A DNA stretch of 64,000 bases from Verrucosispora sp. NA02020 (GTDB taxonomy: Bacteria > Actinomycetota > Actinomycetes > Mycobacteriales > Micromonosporaceae): positions 3,410,001 to 3,474,000 of the forward strand of contig NZ_CP054923.1 in assembly GCF_013364215.1 (NCBI RefSeq). The letters run 5' to 3'. The translations under genes were made by a program, and so were the position numbers. Shown piece by piece: positions 16,360-24,891 of the stretch. The notes under the pieces are model-generated. The model was not told where the DNA came from and ran no database searches. It worked only from the letters and a program-made list of their open reading frames with translations. Position 1 is the first letter of the stretch, and each line of letters begins with the position of its first letter.

Positions 16360-17541
16360 GTGTCGAGCCGGGCCCAGCACGGTGGGGTGTCCACCGCACA
16401 CGAGACGGACGGTTCACCGGCCGTGCCGCGCACGGCGTCGGAGGCCGCCGACGCGGACGACCGGCAACTGCGCTTCACCGCGGTCGCCAAGCGCTACCAC
16501 GACTTCCAGGCCGTCCGGGAGTTCGACCTCGAGGTGCGCGGCGGTGAGTTCCTCACCCTGCTCGGCCCCTCCGGCAGCGGGAAGACGACGGTCCTGTCGA
16601 TGGTCGCCGGCTTCCAGACGCCGACGGCGGGAACGATCCACCTGGGCGGGCAACGCCTCGACCGGCTGCCCCCGGAGCGCCGCGACATCGGCATGGTCTT
16701 CCAGAGCTACGCGCTGTTCCCGCACATGACCGTGGAGCGCAACGTGGCCTTCCCGCTGCGCATGCGCGGCATCCGTGGGGCGGAGCTGAAGCGCCGGGTC
16801 TCGCACGCCGTCGACCTGGTGCAGCTCGGCGCGCACGCGCACAAGTACCCGAGTCAGCTCAGCGGCGGGCAGCAGCAGCGGGCGGCGCTGGCCCGGGCGA
16901 TCGTGTTCGAGCCGCCGGTGCTGCTGATGGACGAGCCGCTCGGCGCGCTGGACCGCAGGTTGCGCGAGGCGGTGCAGTTCGAGTTGGTCAACCTGCACCG
17001 CCAGATCGCGTCCACGATCATCTACGTCACGCACGACCAGGACGAGGCGCTCACCATGAGCGACCGCATCGTGATCATGAACGAGGGCCGCATCGAGCAG
17101 GTCGGCACCCCGCGCGAGATCTACGCGAGCCCGGCGAACGCCTTCGTCGCCACCTTCATGGGCGAGTCCGTCGAGTTCCGGGGCCGCGTCGAGCGGATCA
17201 CCGACGGCACCTGCGCCCTGCGGACCGCCGACGGCGCCCTGGCGTACGGCCGGACCAGCCCCGGCCTGGCCACCGGGGACGAGGCCGTGGTGGTGGTGCG
17301 ACCCGAGCGGATCGCCCTGTCGGCCGGGTCCGGACCGGCCGCCGACGGCCCGGACGCCGGGATGTCCGGGCGGATCACCGAGGTGCTGTACATGGGTCAG
17401 CGCAGCCGCTACACGGTCCTCGTCGGCGGCGACACCGTGCTGCACCTGATCCGGGAGAACACCGTCGGCATGGCCGGCTACACCGCCGGTGACGAACTTC
17501 TCCTGCGCTGGGCCGCCGACGAAGCGGTGGTGTTGCGGTGA
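16360..17541 (+). CDS. PotA-like ABC transporter ATP-binding protein
   Basis: 393 residues from the GTG at 16360, with AAGGAGCGG upstream. Walker A GPSGSGKTTVL, Q-loop MVFQSYALFPHMTV, signature LSGGQQQRAALARA, Walker B VLLMDEPLGALDRR and switch histidine VTHDQDEAL are intact, followed by a TOBE domain (about 280-393). The family powers import of polyamines and related organic cations or small acids. About 40 extra N-terminal residues precede the usual start. It is the first gene of the operon; its stop overlaps the permease start (GTGA). Confidence 0.95.
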   Translation: MSSRAQHGGVSTAHETDGSPAVPRTASEAADADDRQLRFTAVAKRYHDFQAVREFDLEVRGGEFLTLLGPSGSGKTTVLSMVAGFQTPTAGTIHLGGQRLDRLPPERRDIGMVFQSYALFPHMTVERNVAFPLRMRGIRGAELKRRVSHAVDLVQLGAHAHKYPSQLSGGQQQRAALARAIVFEPPVLLMDEPLGALDRRLREAVQFELVNLHRQIASTIIYVTHDQDEALTMSDRIVIMNEGRIEQVGTPREIYASPANAFVATFMGESVEFRGRVERITDGTCALRTADGALAYGRTSPGLATGDEAVVVVRPERIALSAGSGPAADGPDAGMSGRITEVLYMGQRSRYTVLVGGDTVLHLIRENTVGMAGYTAGDELLLRWAADEAVVLR

Positions 17542-19358
17542 CCGGAGTCCCCGTCCGCGTCCCGGACCCCCGGCCCACCGCCGACTCGCCGCAGCAGGAC
17601 CCCCCGACCGGCGCCGGGGCACCGGCACCCACCCGACGGTCGCGGTTCGACCGGACCGCCCTGCTGCTCCTCCCGGTGCTGGCCTTCTACGCCCTGACAC
17701 TGGCCTATCCGGTCGTCCGGCTGGCCACCCAGAGCCTTCCCGCCGGCGACCCGTTCCGGCACTACCGCACCCTGCTCACCGAGTCGCTCTACCTGGAGGC
17801 GCTCGGGCGTACCTTCGTCTACGCCGCCGTGGCGATGCTCGGCGCGCTCGTCATCGGCTACCCGCTGGCCTACCTGATGTCGCACGGACCCCGGCTGGTC
17901 CGCGCCACCGTCACCACGCTCGTGGTCATCCCGTTCTTCGTGGCGCTGCTGGTGCGCACGTTCGGCTGGATGACCATCTTCGCCCGCAACGGACCCGTCA
18001 ACACGGTCCTGCTGAAGCTCGGCGTGGTCGACGAACCGCTCCAGCTGATGTACACCCAGCAGGCGGTGCTGATCGGCATGATCGCCGTGCTGTTGCCGTA
18101 CATGGTGCTGCCGCTCTACACCGTGATGCGCCGGATCGACCCCCGCCTGACGCAGGCGGCGAACGGGCTCGGCGCCGGTGGCCCGGCCGCCTTCGCCTTC
18201 GTGTTCCTGCCGCTGAGCATGCCCGGCGTGCTCGCCGGCTGTGTGCTGGTCTTCATGCTCGGCCTCGGCTTCTTCATCACGCCCGACCTGCTCGGCGGCT
18301 CCGGCGAACAGGTCTACCCGGTGCTGCTCAACCGCACCCTCACCACCGCCGTCGGCGAACCCGCGTTCGCCTCCGCCATGTCGATGGTGCTGCTGGTGGC
18401 CGCGTTCGTGGTGCTGCTGGCGGTGTCCCGGGTGGTGCCGATCGGCTCCATCTGGCGTCCGGAGAACGCCGCCGTGTCCCGGCGGGGCGGTGGCGCCCTG
18501 GACGCCGGCTGGCGCAGCGCGACGGTGCTGGCCCGGGTCGGGCGGCTGCCGTCGGCCGTCTACCGCCTGCCCGGTCACCTGCTGGCCGGGCTCGGGCTGG
18601 CGCTGTGCCTGGTGCCGATGCTGGCGGCGGTGCTGATGTCCTTCCAGCGGTCGACCTTCGCCGCGTTCCCCTCCACCGACCTGACCACGAACTGGTACCA
18701 GGAGTTCCTGGCCGACTCGCGGTGGGTGGACGCGTTCCTGACCAGCATCCGGCTCGGCGTGGTGGTGGCGGTCCTGGTCACCGTCCTGAGCACGCTCGCG
18801 GCGCTGGCGCTGGTCCGGGGCACCTTCCCCGGCAAGGACCTGATCATGGGGCTGATCGCGACCCCGTTGATCATCCCCAGCGTGGCGCTCGCCTTCGGGC
18901 TCTACCTCGTGCTGTTCAACCTGCGACTGGACGGGTCCTTCACCGGGCTGGTCATCGGACACGCCATTCCGGCCGTACCGCTGGTCACCCTGATCCTGGT
19001 GGCCAACCTGCGCGCGTTCGACTACCGGCTGGAGCAGGCCGCGCGCGGTCTGGGCGCGTCACCGGTGCGCGCCTTCCTCACGGTCACCTTCCCGGTGCTG
19101 CGGCCCGGCTTCCTCGTCGCCGCCTTCTTCGGGTTCCTGACCAGCTTCGACGAGCTCGTCTTCACCATCAGCCTCGCCGGCACCGGGTTGCGCACCCTCC
19201 CGCTGCGGCTCTGGGAGGACCTGCACGTGCGCTTCTCGCCGATCCTCGCGGTCGTCTCGGTCGCCGAGATGCTCGTGGTGATCACCGTGCTCGGGGTGGT
19301 CGCCCTGATGCTCCGTCTCCGCCAGCGCCGTACCGGCATGAAGGGATCGATCCTGTGA
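17538..19358 (+). CDS. Fused PotB-PotC-type ABC permease
   Basis: 606 residues, about twice the length of a single permease. An N-terminal Pro-rich tail (1-35) precedes two complete six-helix permease domains, about 40-310 and 350-600. Each has its EAA loop that docks on the ATPase: ANGLGAGGPAAFAFVFLPLS in the first and ARGLGASPVRAFLTVTFPVL in the second. Separate PotB and PotC chains are usual, so this is a natural fusion that fixes a 1:1 heterodimer. Its GTG overlaps the ATPase stop and its TGA overlaps the aldehyde dehydrogenase start, so the three are translationally coupled. Located in the cytoplasmic membrane. Confidence 0.93.
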   Translation: MTGVPVRVPDPRPTADSPQQDPPTGAGAPAPTRRSRFDRTALLLLPVLAFYALTLAYPVVRLATQSLPAGDPFRHYRTLLTESLYLEALGRTFVYAAVAMLGALVIGYPLAYLMSHGPRLVRATVTTLVVIPFFVALLVRTFGWMTIFARNGPVNTVLLKLGVVDEPLQLMYTQQAVLIGMIAVLLPYMVLPLYTVMRRIDPRLTQAANGLGAGGPAAFAFVFLPLSMPGVLAGCVLVFMLGLGFFITPDLLGGSGEQVYPVLLNRTLTTAVGEPAFASAMSMVLLVAAFVVLLAVSRVVPIGSIWRPENAAVSRRGGGALDAGWRSATVLARVGRLPSAVYRLPGHLLAGLGLALCLVPMLAAVLMSFQRSTFAAFPSTDLTTNWYQEFLADSRWVDAFLTSIRLGVVVAVLVTVLSTLAALALVRGTFPGKDLIMGLIATPLIIPSVALAFGLYLVLFNLRLDGSFTGLVIGHAIPAVPLVTLILVANLRAFDYRLEQAARGLGASPVRAFLTVTFPVLRPGFLVAAFFGFLTSFDELVFTISLAGTGLRTLPLRLWEDLHVRFSPILAVVSVAEMLVVITVLGVVALMLRLRQRRTGMKGSIL

Positions 19359-20755
19359 GCCGTGACTACCTCAGCGTCGACCCCCGCACCGGCGAACGGA
19401 TCGGCCGCTCCGCCACGCTGACCCCCGACGCGACCCGGCAACTCGTGGGCGAGTCGGCCGGTGCCCAACGGCGCTGGCGGGAGCGCCCGCCGGCGGAGCG
19501 CGCCGACGCGTTGCGGGCCCTCTCCGCCGCCCTCGGCGCGGCCCGGGACGACCTGGCCCACCTGCTGGTCCGCGAGATCGGCAAACCGGTGGCGCAGTCG
19601 GTGGCCGAGGTCGACAAGTGCCGGGCGCTGTGCGACGGGTTCGCCGACCACGCCGACACCCTGCTCGCCGACCGGCGGCCCCTGGCCGGGGACCTGCCGG
19701 CCCGGATCCGGTTGCGTCCCACCGGAGTGATCCTCGGCGTGATGCCCTGGAACTTCCCGTACTGGCAGGCCCTACGGCTGGCCGTACCGAACCTGCTACT
19801 CGGCAACACCTGCCTGGTCAAGCCCGCGCCGAACGCCGCGCTCTCCACCCTCGCCCTGGCCGACGTCGTCGCGCGGGCCGGTCTGCCGCCCGGCGTGTTC
19901 ACCCCACTGCTGGTGTCGGAGTCGGCCGTGGCCGACGTGATCGCCCACCCGGCGGTCACCGGGGTCTCGGTCACCGGCAGCGTCACCGCCGGCGCGGCGA
20001 TCGCCGCCGCCGCCGGAGCCGCTGTCAAGAAGGTCGTGCTGGAACTCGGCGGCTCCGACCCGTTCATCGTGCTGGCCGACGCCGACGTCGAGGCCGCCGC
20101 GTCCGCCGCCGCCCGGTCCCGGCTGGGCAACGCCGGGCAGAGCTGCGTGGCCGCCAAACGGTTCCTCGTCGAACGGCCGGTGGCCGAGGAGTTCCTCGCC
20201 GCGCTGACCGACCGGTTCGCCGCCCACCGGGTCGGCGATCCGGCCGACCCACGGACCGACGTCGGCCCGCTGGCCCGCGCCGACCTGCGCGACCTGCTGC
20301 ACACGCAGGTCCGCGAGTCGGTCGCCGCCGGGGCGAGGGTGGTCCTCGGCGGCGAACCGGTCGCCGGCGCCGGTTTCTACTACCCACCGACCATCCTCAC
20401 CGACGTGCCGGTGGACGCACCCGTGTGGCGGGACGAGACCTTCGGGCCGGTGGCACCGGTCCTCGTCGCCGACAGCACGCAGGACCTGCTGCGGCTCGCC
20501 GACAGCGACGAGTACGGCCTGGGCGCGAGCGTCTGGACCACCTCGCCGGAACGCGCCGACCACCTCGCCGACGCCCTGCCGGCCGGCATGGTCTTCGTCA
20601 ACGAGATCGTGCAGAGCGACTGGCGGCTGCCCTTCGGCGGTATCCGGCGCTCCGGCATCGGCCGCGAACTCGCCGCCGACGGCTTCGGCGAGTTCGCCAA
20701 CGTCCAGACCCACTGGTACGGCCCGCCACCGGCCGGGCCGTCCACCTCCGAGTAG
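19355..20755 (+). CDS. NAD(P)-dependent aldehyde dehydrogenase, succinate-semialdehyde type
   Basis: 466 residues from a GTG that overlaps the permease stop (GTGA), with AAGGGA 8 bases before. Conserved features: GVMPWNFPYWQ, the cofactor-binding VKPAPN, the general-base Glu in LELGGSDPF and catalytic Cys C264 in GNAGQSCVAAKRF. The short length and these motifs resemble the GabD1 succinate-semialdehyde dehydrogenases of actinobacteria. Next to a polyamine-type importer and an omega-aminotransferase, it probably oxidises an amino- or acid-aldehyde made from the imported amine. Exact substrate unproven. Confidence 0.9.
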   Translation: MSRDYLSVDPRTGERIGRSATLTPDATRQLVGESAGAQRRWRERPPAERADALRALSAALGAARDDLAHLLVREIGKPVAQSVAEVDKCRALCDGFADHADTLLADRRPLAGDLPARIRLRPTGVILGVMPWNFPYWQALRLAVPNLLLGNTCLVKPAPNAALSTLALADVVARAGLPPGVFTPLLVSESAVADVIAHPAVTGVSVTGSVTAGAAIAAAAGAAVKKVVLELGGSDPFIVLADADVEAAASAAARSRLGNAGQSCVAAKRFLVERPVAEEFLAALTDRFAAHRVGDPADPRTDVGPLARADLRDLLHTQVRESVAAGARVVLGGEPVAGAGFYYPPTILTDVPVDAPVWRDETFGPVAPVLVADSTQDLLRLADSDEYGLGASVWTTSPERADHLADALPAGMVFVNEIVQSDWRLPFGGIRRSGIGRELAADGFGEFANVQTHWYGPPPAGPSTSE

Positions 20756-20847
20756 CGCGCGACGACCACCGCCCCCACCGTGCCGAACGACCGAGTGCGC
20801 CAGTCAACGGGGCCGGAGCGCCCAGCGATGAAATGGAGCCGATCGAC

Positions 20848-22047
20848 ATGACCCCACCTACCGGACGATATGCCCACGCCCGCCGTACCGGCCGGGCCCT
20901 GCGCCACGCCGCCGCCGCACTGGCCGCGGTCACCCTCCTCGCCGCCTGCGGCAGCGACACCGGATCGGACGCGCCGGCCGCCGGCGACTTCGAGGGACGC
21001 CCGTGGAACACGGGTGACCTGAGCGGCAAGATCACCAACGTCGGTTTCGGCGGTACCTTCTCCGACACCGAGTTCGAGCACGTGTGGCGACCCTTCACCG
21101 CGATCACCGGCGTCGAGGTCGTCGAGGTGCCGTGGTCGACCGACATCTACAACCGGATCGAGAGCCAGGTCGGTGCCGGACGCGTCGACATCGACCAGTT
21201 CAGCGTCACCGCCGGCAACTACGAGCAGTTCGCCGACTGCTGCCTGGAGGACATCGACTACTCGCTGTTCCCGAAGAACGTGCTGGACACCATGGACGAC
21301 CAGTACAAACTGCCCAAGGCGATCGGGTACGCCGAGGCGTCCATCGTGCTCGCCTACAACCTCGACTCGTACCCGAACGCGGACTCGCGCCCGACGTCCT
21401 GGGCCGACTTCTGGGACGTCGAGCGCTTCCCCGGCAAGCGGTCCCTGCAGAACTTCGAGCCGGTGAAGGTGATCGAGGCCGCGTTGCTGGCCGACGGCGT
21501 CACGCCGGAGCAGATGTACCCGCTCGACTTCGACCGCGCCTTCCGCAAGCTGGAGCAGATCAAGCCGCACGTGGTGAAGTGGTGGGGTTCCGGCACCGAG
21601 GCCCAGCAGTTGCTCGCCACCGGCGAGGCGACCATGGTCGCGATGTCCAACGCGCGCATCGAGGACCTGATCGACCAGGGCGCCCCCGTCGCGTACACGC
21701 TCAACCAGGCTCTCGCGCACGTGGACTTCCTCGCCGTGCCGAAGGGCGCGCCGAACGTGAAGGCCTCGATGGCCAGCATCGCCTTCCGGTTCGAGCCGAG
21801 CATCGGCGCCCGCATCGGTGAGGCGTGGCGGCAGCCGATCCCCTCGACGGCGATCTACGAGGCCGCCGACAAGTCCCTCGCCGACCACTGGACGACGTCC
21901 ACCAACAACGTGCCCGAACTCGGCGGCGTCCCCAACGACATCACCTTCCGGATCGACTCCTTCTACTGGTACAAGCCGTACAACGGCACCGACCGCAGCA
22001 ACTACGACGTGGTCAACGAACGGTTCCAGAGCTTCATCGCCGGCTGA
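20848..22047 (+). CDS. PotD-like substrate-binding lipoprotein
   Basis: 399 residues from the second of two in-frame ATGs, the one with GGAGC placed 8 bases before. A lipoprotein signal ends in the lipobox LLAACGSD (Cys near residue 32), so the mature protein is tethered to the outer face of the membrane. The rest is a two-lobed periplasmic-binding fold of the spermidine/putrescine type, with VGFGGTFSDTEF, ADFWDVERFPGKRSL and a late FRIDSFYWYKPY. Aromatic residues in the cleft (KWWGSG, YWY) suit a cationic or polyhydroxy ligand. It follows the dehydrogenase by 92 bases without a terminator and completes the importer. Confidence 0.92.
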   Translation: MTPPTGRYAHARRTGRALRHAAAALAAVTLLAACGSDTGSDAPAAGDFEGRPWNTGDLSGKITNVGFGGTFSDTEFEHVWRPFTAITGVEVVEVPWSTDIYNRIESQVGAGRVDIDQFSVTAGNYEQFADCCLEDIDYSLFPKNVLDTMDDQYKLPKAIGYAEASIVLAYNLDSYPNADSRPTSWADFWDVERFPGKRSLQNFEPVKVIEAALLADGVTPEQMYPLDFDRAFRKLEQIKPHVVKWWGSGTEAQQLLATGEATMVAMSNARIEDLIDQGAPVAYTLNQALAHVDFLAVPKGAPNVKASMASIAFRFEPSIGARIGEAWRQPIPSTAIYEAADKSLADHWTTSTNNVPELGGVPNDITFRIDSFYWYKPYNGTDRSNYDVVNERFQSFIAG

Positions 22048-22244
22048 CCGTCGCCGGGGCGACCGGTACCGCCGGCCGCCCCGGCCGACCACCCCCACCG
22101 TCCCCACGCCGCCTCGCGCCACTCGTGCCCCGCACGCCGCCCGAGGACCCGGCGCGCCGCCGCGCGTCCACGGTCCGCCCCGGCACCCGGGCGGTCGCCC
22201 GGCACGAGACCGGTGTGACGCCGGGCCCAGTAAGGAGCCTGCCC

Positions 22245-23558
22245 GTGACCACCACGCCGTCCCGTCGTCGCCCACCCTCGGCGGCCGACCGGCCGCCGAC
22301 CACCTCCCGGCTGTGGCACCCGTTCTCCCACCTCCGCGACACGCTCGCCAGCGAACTGACCATCGTCGAGGGACACGGCGCGCGGGTACGCGACAGCGAC
22401 GGGAACTGGTACCTCGACGCCACCGCCGGACTCTGGTACGCCAACGTCGGCCACGGCCAGTCCCGGATCGCTACCGCCGTCGGTGAGCAGGCCGGTCGTC
22501 TCGCCGCCTACTCCACCTTCGGCGACATGGCCAACCCGGCCGCGCTGGCGTTGGCCGACCGGATCGCCGAGCTCGCCCCGATGCCGGACCCGATGGTCTT
22601 CCTCACCTCCGGCGGCTCCGACGCGGTCGACACGGCCGTGAAGATGGTCCGCCGCTTCTGGACACTGCGCGGCCAGCCCGAACGCGGCGTCGTCATCTCC
22701 CGGGACCTGTCCTACCACGGCATGCACGGGCACGGCACCGCCCTGGCCGGGATCGCGGCCAACAGTGCCGGCTACGGCCGGGTGGCGGCACCGGGCTTCC
22801 ACCGGGTGCCGCACGACGACGCCGAGGCGCTGCGCCGCACCATCGACGAGATCGGCGCCGCGCAGGTGGCGGCCTTCTTCGTGGAACCCGTCATCGGGGC
22901 CGGGGGAGTACACCCGCCGCCACCCGGCTACCTGGCCGAGGTGGCCGAGATCTGCCGGCGCAGCGGTGTGCTGCTCGTCGCCGACGAGGTCGTCACCGGC
23001 TTCGGGCGCACCGGCGACTGGTTCGCCTCGGCCAGCTACGGCATCGAGCCGGACCTGCTGCTGTTCGCCAAGGGCGTCACCTCCGGGTACGTGCCGTTGG
23101 GCGGGGTGATCGCGGCCCGCCGGGTCTGGGAGGCGTTCACCGACGACACGGCGGGCGTGTTCCGCCACGGCTACACCTACTCCGGGCACGCGGTGGCCTG
23201 CGCCGCCGCGATCGCCAACCTGCGCCTGCTCACCGAGGACGACCTCCTGCCCCGGGTGACCGTGCTGGCCGGGCGCCTCGCCGATCGGCTGCCGGCGCTG
23301 GCCGGGTTGCCCGGTGTCCGCGAGGTCCGGCACGCCGGACTGCTCGGCGCGGTCGCGTTGGACGTCGACCGGGACCCCGGGCTGCCCGACCGGGTGGTGC
23401 GGCAGGCCCGGGCCTCGGGCGTGCTGACCCGGGTCATCAACGGCGACAGCCTCCAGCTCTCACCGGCCTTCGTGCTCACCGACGACCAACTCGACCAGAT
23501 CGTCGAGCGGCTCGGTGCGGCGATCACCACAGCGGCGCAACCGGCCCGGACCGGTTGA
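22245..23558 (+). CDS. Class III omega-aminotransferase (putrescine/beta-alanine:pyruvate type)
   Basis: 437 residues from the GTG at 22245, with AAGGAG 8 bases before. PLP motifs: LTSGGSDAVDTAVKM, the RDLSYHGMHG segment, the Asp of VADEVVTGFGRTG and the Schiff-base lysine K276 in LFAKGVTSGYVPLGG. The start TSRLWHPFSHLRD is typical of omega-amino-acid:pyruvate and SpuC-like diamine aminotransferases. It would convert a terminal amine into an aldehyde, which the 19355 dehydrogenase could oxidise. A 197-base gap separates it from the binding-protein gene, but no terminator lies there. A strong hairpin follows its stop. Confidence 0.9.
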   Translation: MTTTPSRRRPPSAADRPPTTSRLWHPFSHLRDTLASELTIVEGHGARVRDSDGNWYLDATAGLWYANVGHGQSRIATAVGEQAGRLAAYSTFGDMANPAALALADRIAELAPMPDPMVFLTSGGSDAVDTAVKMVRRFWTLRGQPERGVVISRDLSYHGMHGHGTALAGIAANSAGYGRVAAPGFHRVPHDDAEALRRTIDEIGAAQVAAFFVEPVIGAGGVHPPPPGYLAEVAEICRRSGVLLVADEVVTGFGRTGDWFASASYGIEPDLLLFAKGVTSGYVPLGGVIAARRVWEAFTDDTAGVFRHGYTYSGHAVACAAAIANLRLLTEDDLLPRVTVLAGRLADRLPALAGLPGVREVRHAGLLGAVALDVDRDPGLPDRVVRQARASGVLTRVINGDSLQLSPAFVLTDDQLDQIVERLGAAITTAAQPARTG

Positions 23559-23580
23559 GCGCACCGGGTCGTACCGCTCG

Positions 23581-23622
23581 GCCCCGTCGGGCCGCCGCCG
23601 AGCCGTGGTGGCCCGACGGGGC
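23581..23622. terminator. Hairpin between convergent aminotransferase and lacI genes
   Basis: Perfect 13-base arms at 23581-23593 (GCCCCGTCGGGCC) and 23610-23622, loop 16 bases. Likely a bidirectional terminator for both converging genes. Confidence 0.75.
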
Positions 23623-23643
23623 GGCGGCGGCCCGGGGGTGGGG

Positions 23644-24726
23644 TCAGGCGCGTCCGCCGGCCCGGGCCCCGCAGGTGTCCCGGATCACCAGCTCGGCCGG
23701 CAGCACCTCCTCGACCGGCGGGCGCTGGCGGTCTGCGCCGCCGATGCGGTGCATCAGCAGGTCGAAGGCGCGTCGCCCCATCTCGGGGGCCGGTTGGCGG
23801 ACCGTGGTCAGGCCGATCCCCTTCAACGCCGCCACCGGCACGTCGTCGAAACCGACCACCGCGACGTCCTGCGGTACCCGGATCCGGCGGTCGTGCAGGG
23901 CGTCGATGCAGCCGAGCGCGATGACGTCGTCGGCGCAGACGATCGCCGTGGGCGGCTGCCCGGCGGTCAGCAGCCGGTGTGCGGTGATGCCACCGCTGAG
24001 GTGGGTGAAGTCGCCGTGCACGACCAGCTCCGGGTCGACGTGCAGACCGACCTCGGCCATCGCCCGCTGGTATCCCTCCAACCGGAGCTGGTTGGTCGAG
24101 GTGTCGGCCCGCCCGCCGGCGAACGCGATCCGGCGGTGGCCGAGCCGGATCAGATGCTCCGTGGCGATCGCCCCGCCGCGCCGGTTGTCGATGTGCACGC
24201 TGTCCACCGCGCTGCCCGACAGCGTGCGGTTGACCAGCACGACCGGGGTGCCCGCGCGGATGACGCGTTGCAGGTCGTCGCCGCCGCTCTGCAACGCCGA
24301 GGTGAGGATCGCGCCGTCGACCTGGTGCTCCACCAGCAGCTTCAGGTAGTCCATCTGCCGGCGCGGGCTCTCCTGGGTGTTGCCGAGGACGACGTTGTAG
24401 TCGTGCTCGGCGGCGGTGGCCACGATCGCCTCGATGAGCTGCGGATAGAACGGGTTGGTGATGTTCGAGACCACCAGGCCGATCAACTGGCTGCGGCCGG
24501 TGATGAGCGTCCGGGCCGCCGCGTTCGGGGTGTAGCGCAGTTGTTCCATGGCCGCGATCACCCGGTTGCGGGTGACCGCGGTGATCCGGGGGTTGTTGTT
24601 GAGCACCCGGGAGACCGTCGACTGAGACACGCCCGCCAGCTTGGCGATGTCGTGACTGCTCACCTTCCGACGTTGCCCGGGAGGCTGTGCCTCGACACCG
24701 GGTCCACCAGTCATCTCGCCATCCAT
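23644..24726 (-). CDS. LacI-family transcriptional repressor
   Basis: 360 residues from the ATG at 24726 (an alternative ATG at 24714 would remove four). The LacI helix-turn-helix is at about 20-45 (DIAKLAGVSQSTVSRVLNNN), with the hinge RYTPNAAARTLITGRS, then a periplasmic-binding-protein-like effector domain (IGLVVSNITNPFYPQLIEAI, CADDVIALGCIDAL, VGFDDVPVAALKGIGLTTVR). It lies inside the cluster it probably controls. An operator-like sequence sits in its own promoter (24820-24832) and again before the importer operon (16316-16328). The effector is presumably a metabolite of the imported compound. Confidence 0.93.
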   Translation of the reverse strand: MDGEMTGGPGVEAQPPGQRRKVSSHDIAKLAGVSQSTVSRVLNNNPRITAVTRNRVIAAMEQLRYTPNAAARTLITGRSQLIGLVVSNITNPFYPQLIEAIVATAAEHDYNVVLGNTQESPRRQMDYLKLLVEHQVDGAILTSALQSGGDDLQRVIRAGTPVVLVNRTLSGSAVDSVHIDNRRGGAIATEHLIRLGHRRIAFAGGRADTSTNQLRLEGYQRAMAEVGLHVDPELVVHGDFTHLSGGITAHRLLTAGQPPTAIVCADDVIALGCIDALHDRRIRVPQDVAVVGFDDVPVAALKGIGLTTVRQPAPEMGRRAFDLLMHRIGGADRQRPPVEEVLPAELVIRDTCGARAGGRA

Positions 24727-24807
24727 CGCATCAGTGGGCCGCGCGTCCGTATCGGCCGGTCGGGCCCGCGACCTCGGCGGTGCGGTGGCCTTGACGGCGG
24801 CCAACGC

Positions 24808-24835
24808 ATCATAGCACCATGCATACGTATTCCAA
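24808..24835 (-). promoter_or_regulatory. lacI promoter overlapped by its operator
   Basis: On the minus strand: -35 TTGGAA (24830-24835), 16-base spacer, -10 TATGAT (24808-24813). The operator TGCATACGTATTC (24820-24832) fills the spacer and touches the -35 box, so bound LacI should repress its own gene and could also affect the divergent thiamine-diphosphate enzyme gene. Confidence 0.65.
24820..24832. promoter_or_regulatory. Putative LacI operator in the lacI/TPP-enzyme divergent region
   Basis: TGCATACGTATTC, the exact reverse complement of the sequence at 16316-16328, with core ATACGTAT. It lies 59 bases before the ATG at 24892. Confidence 0.65.
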
Positions 24836-24891
24836 GCCGCCTGGGCCGGCCGACTCAACCATGACCGTCTAACCCTTCGGCAGGAGTGACG

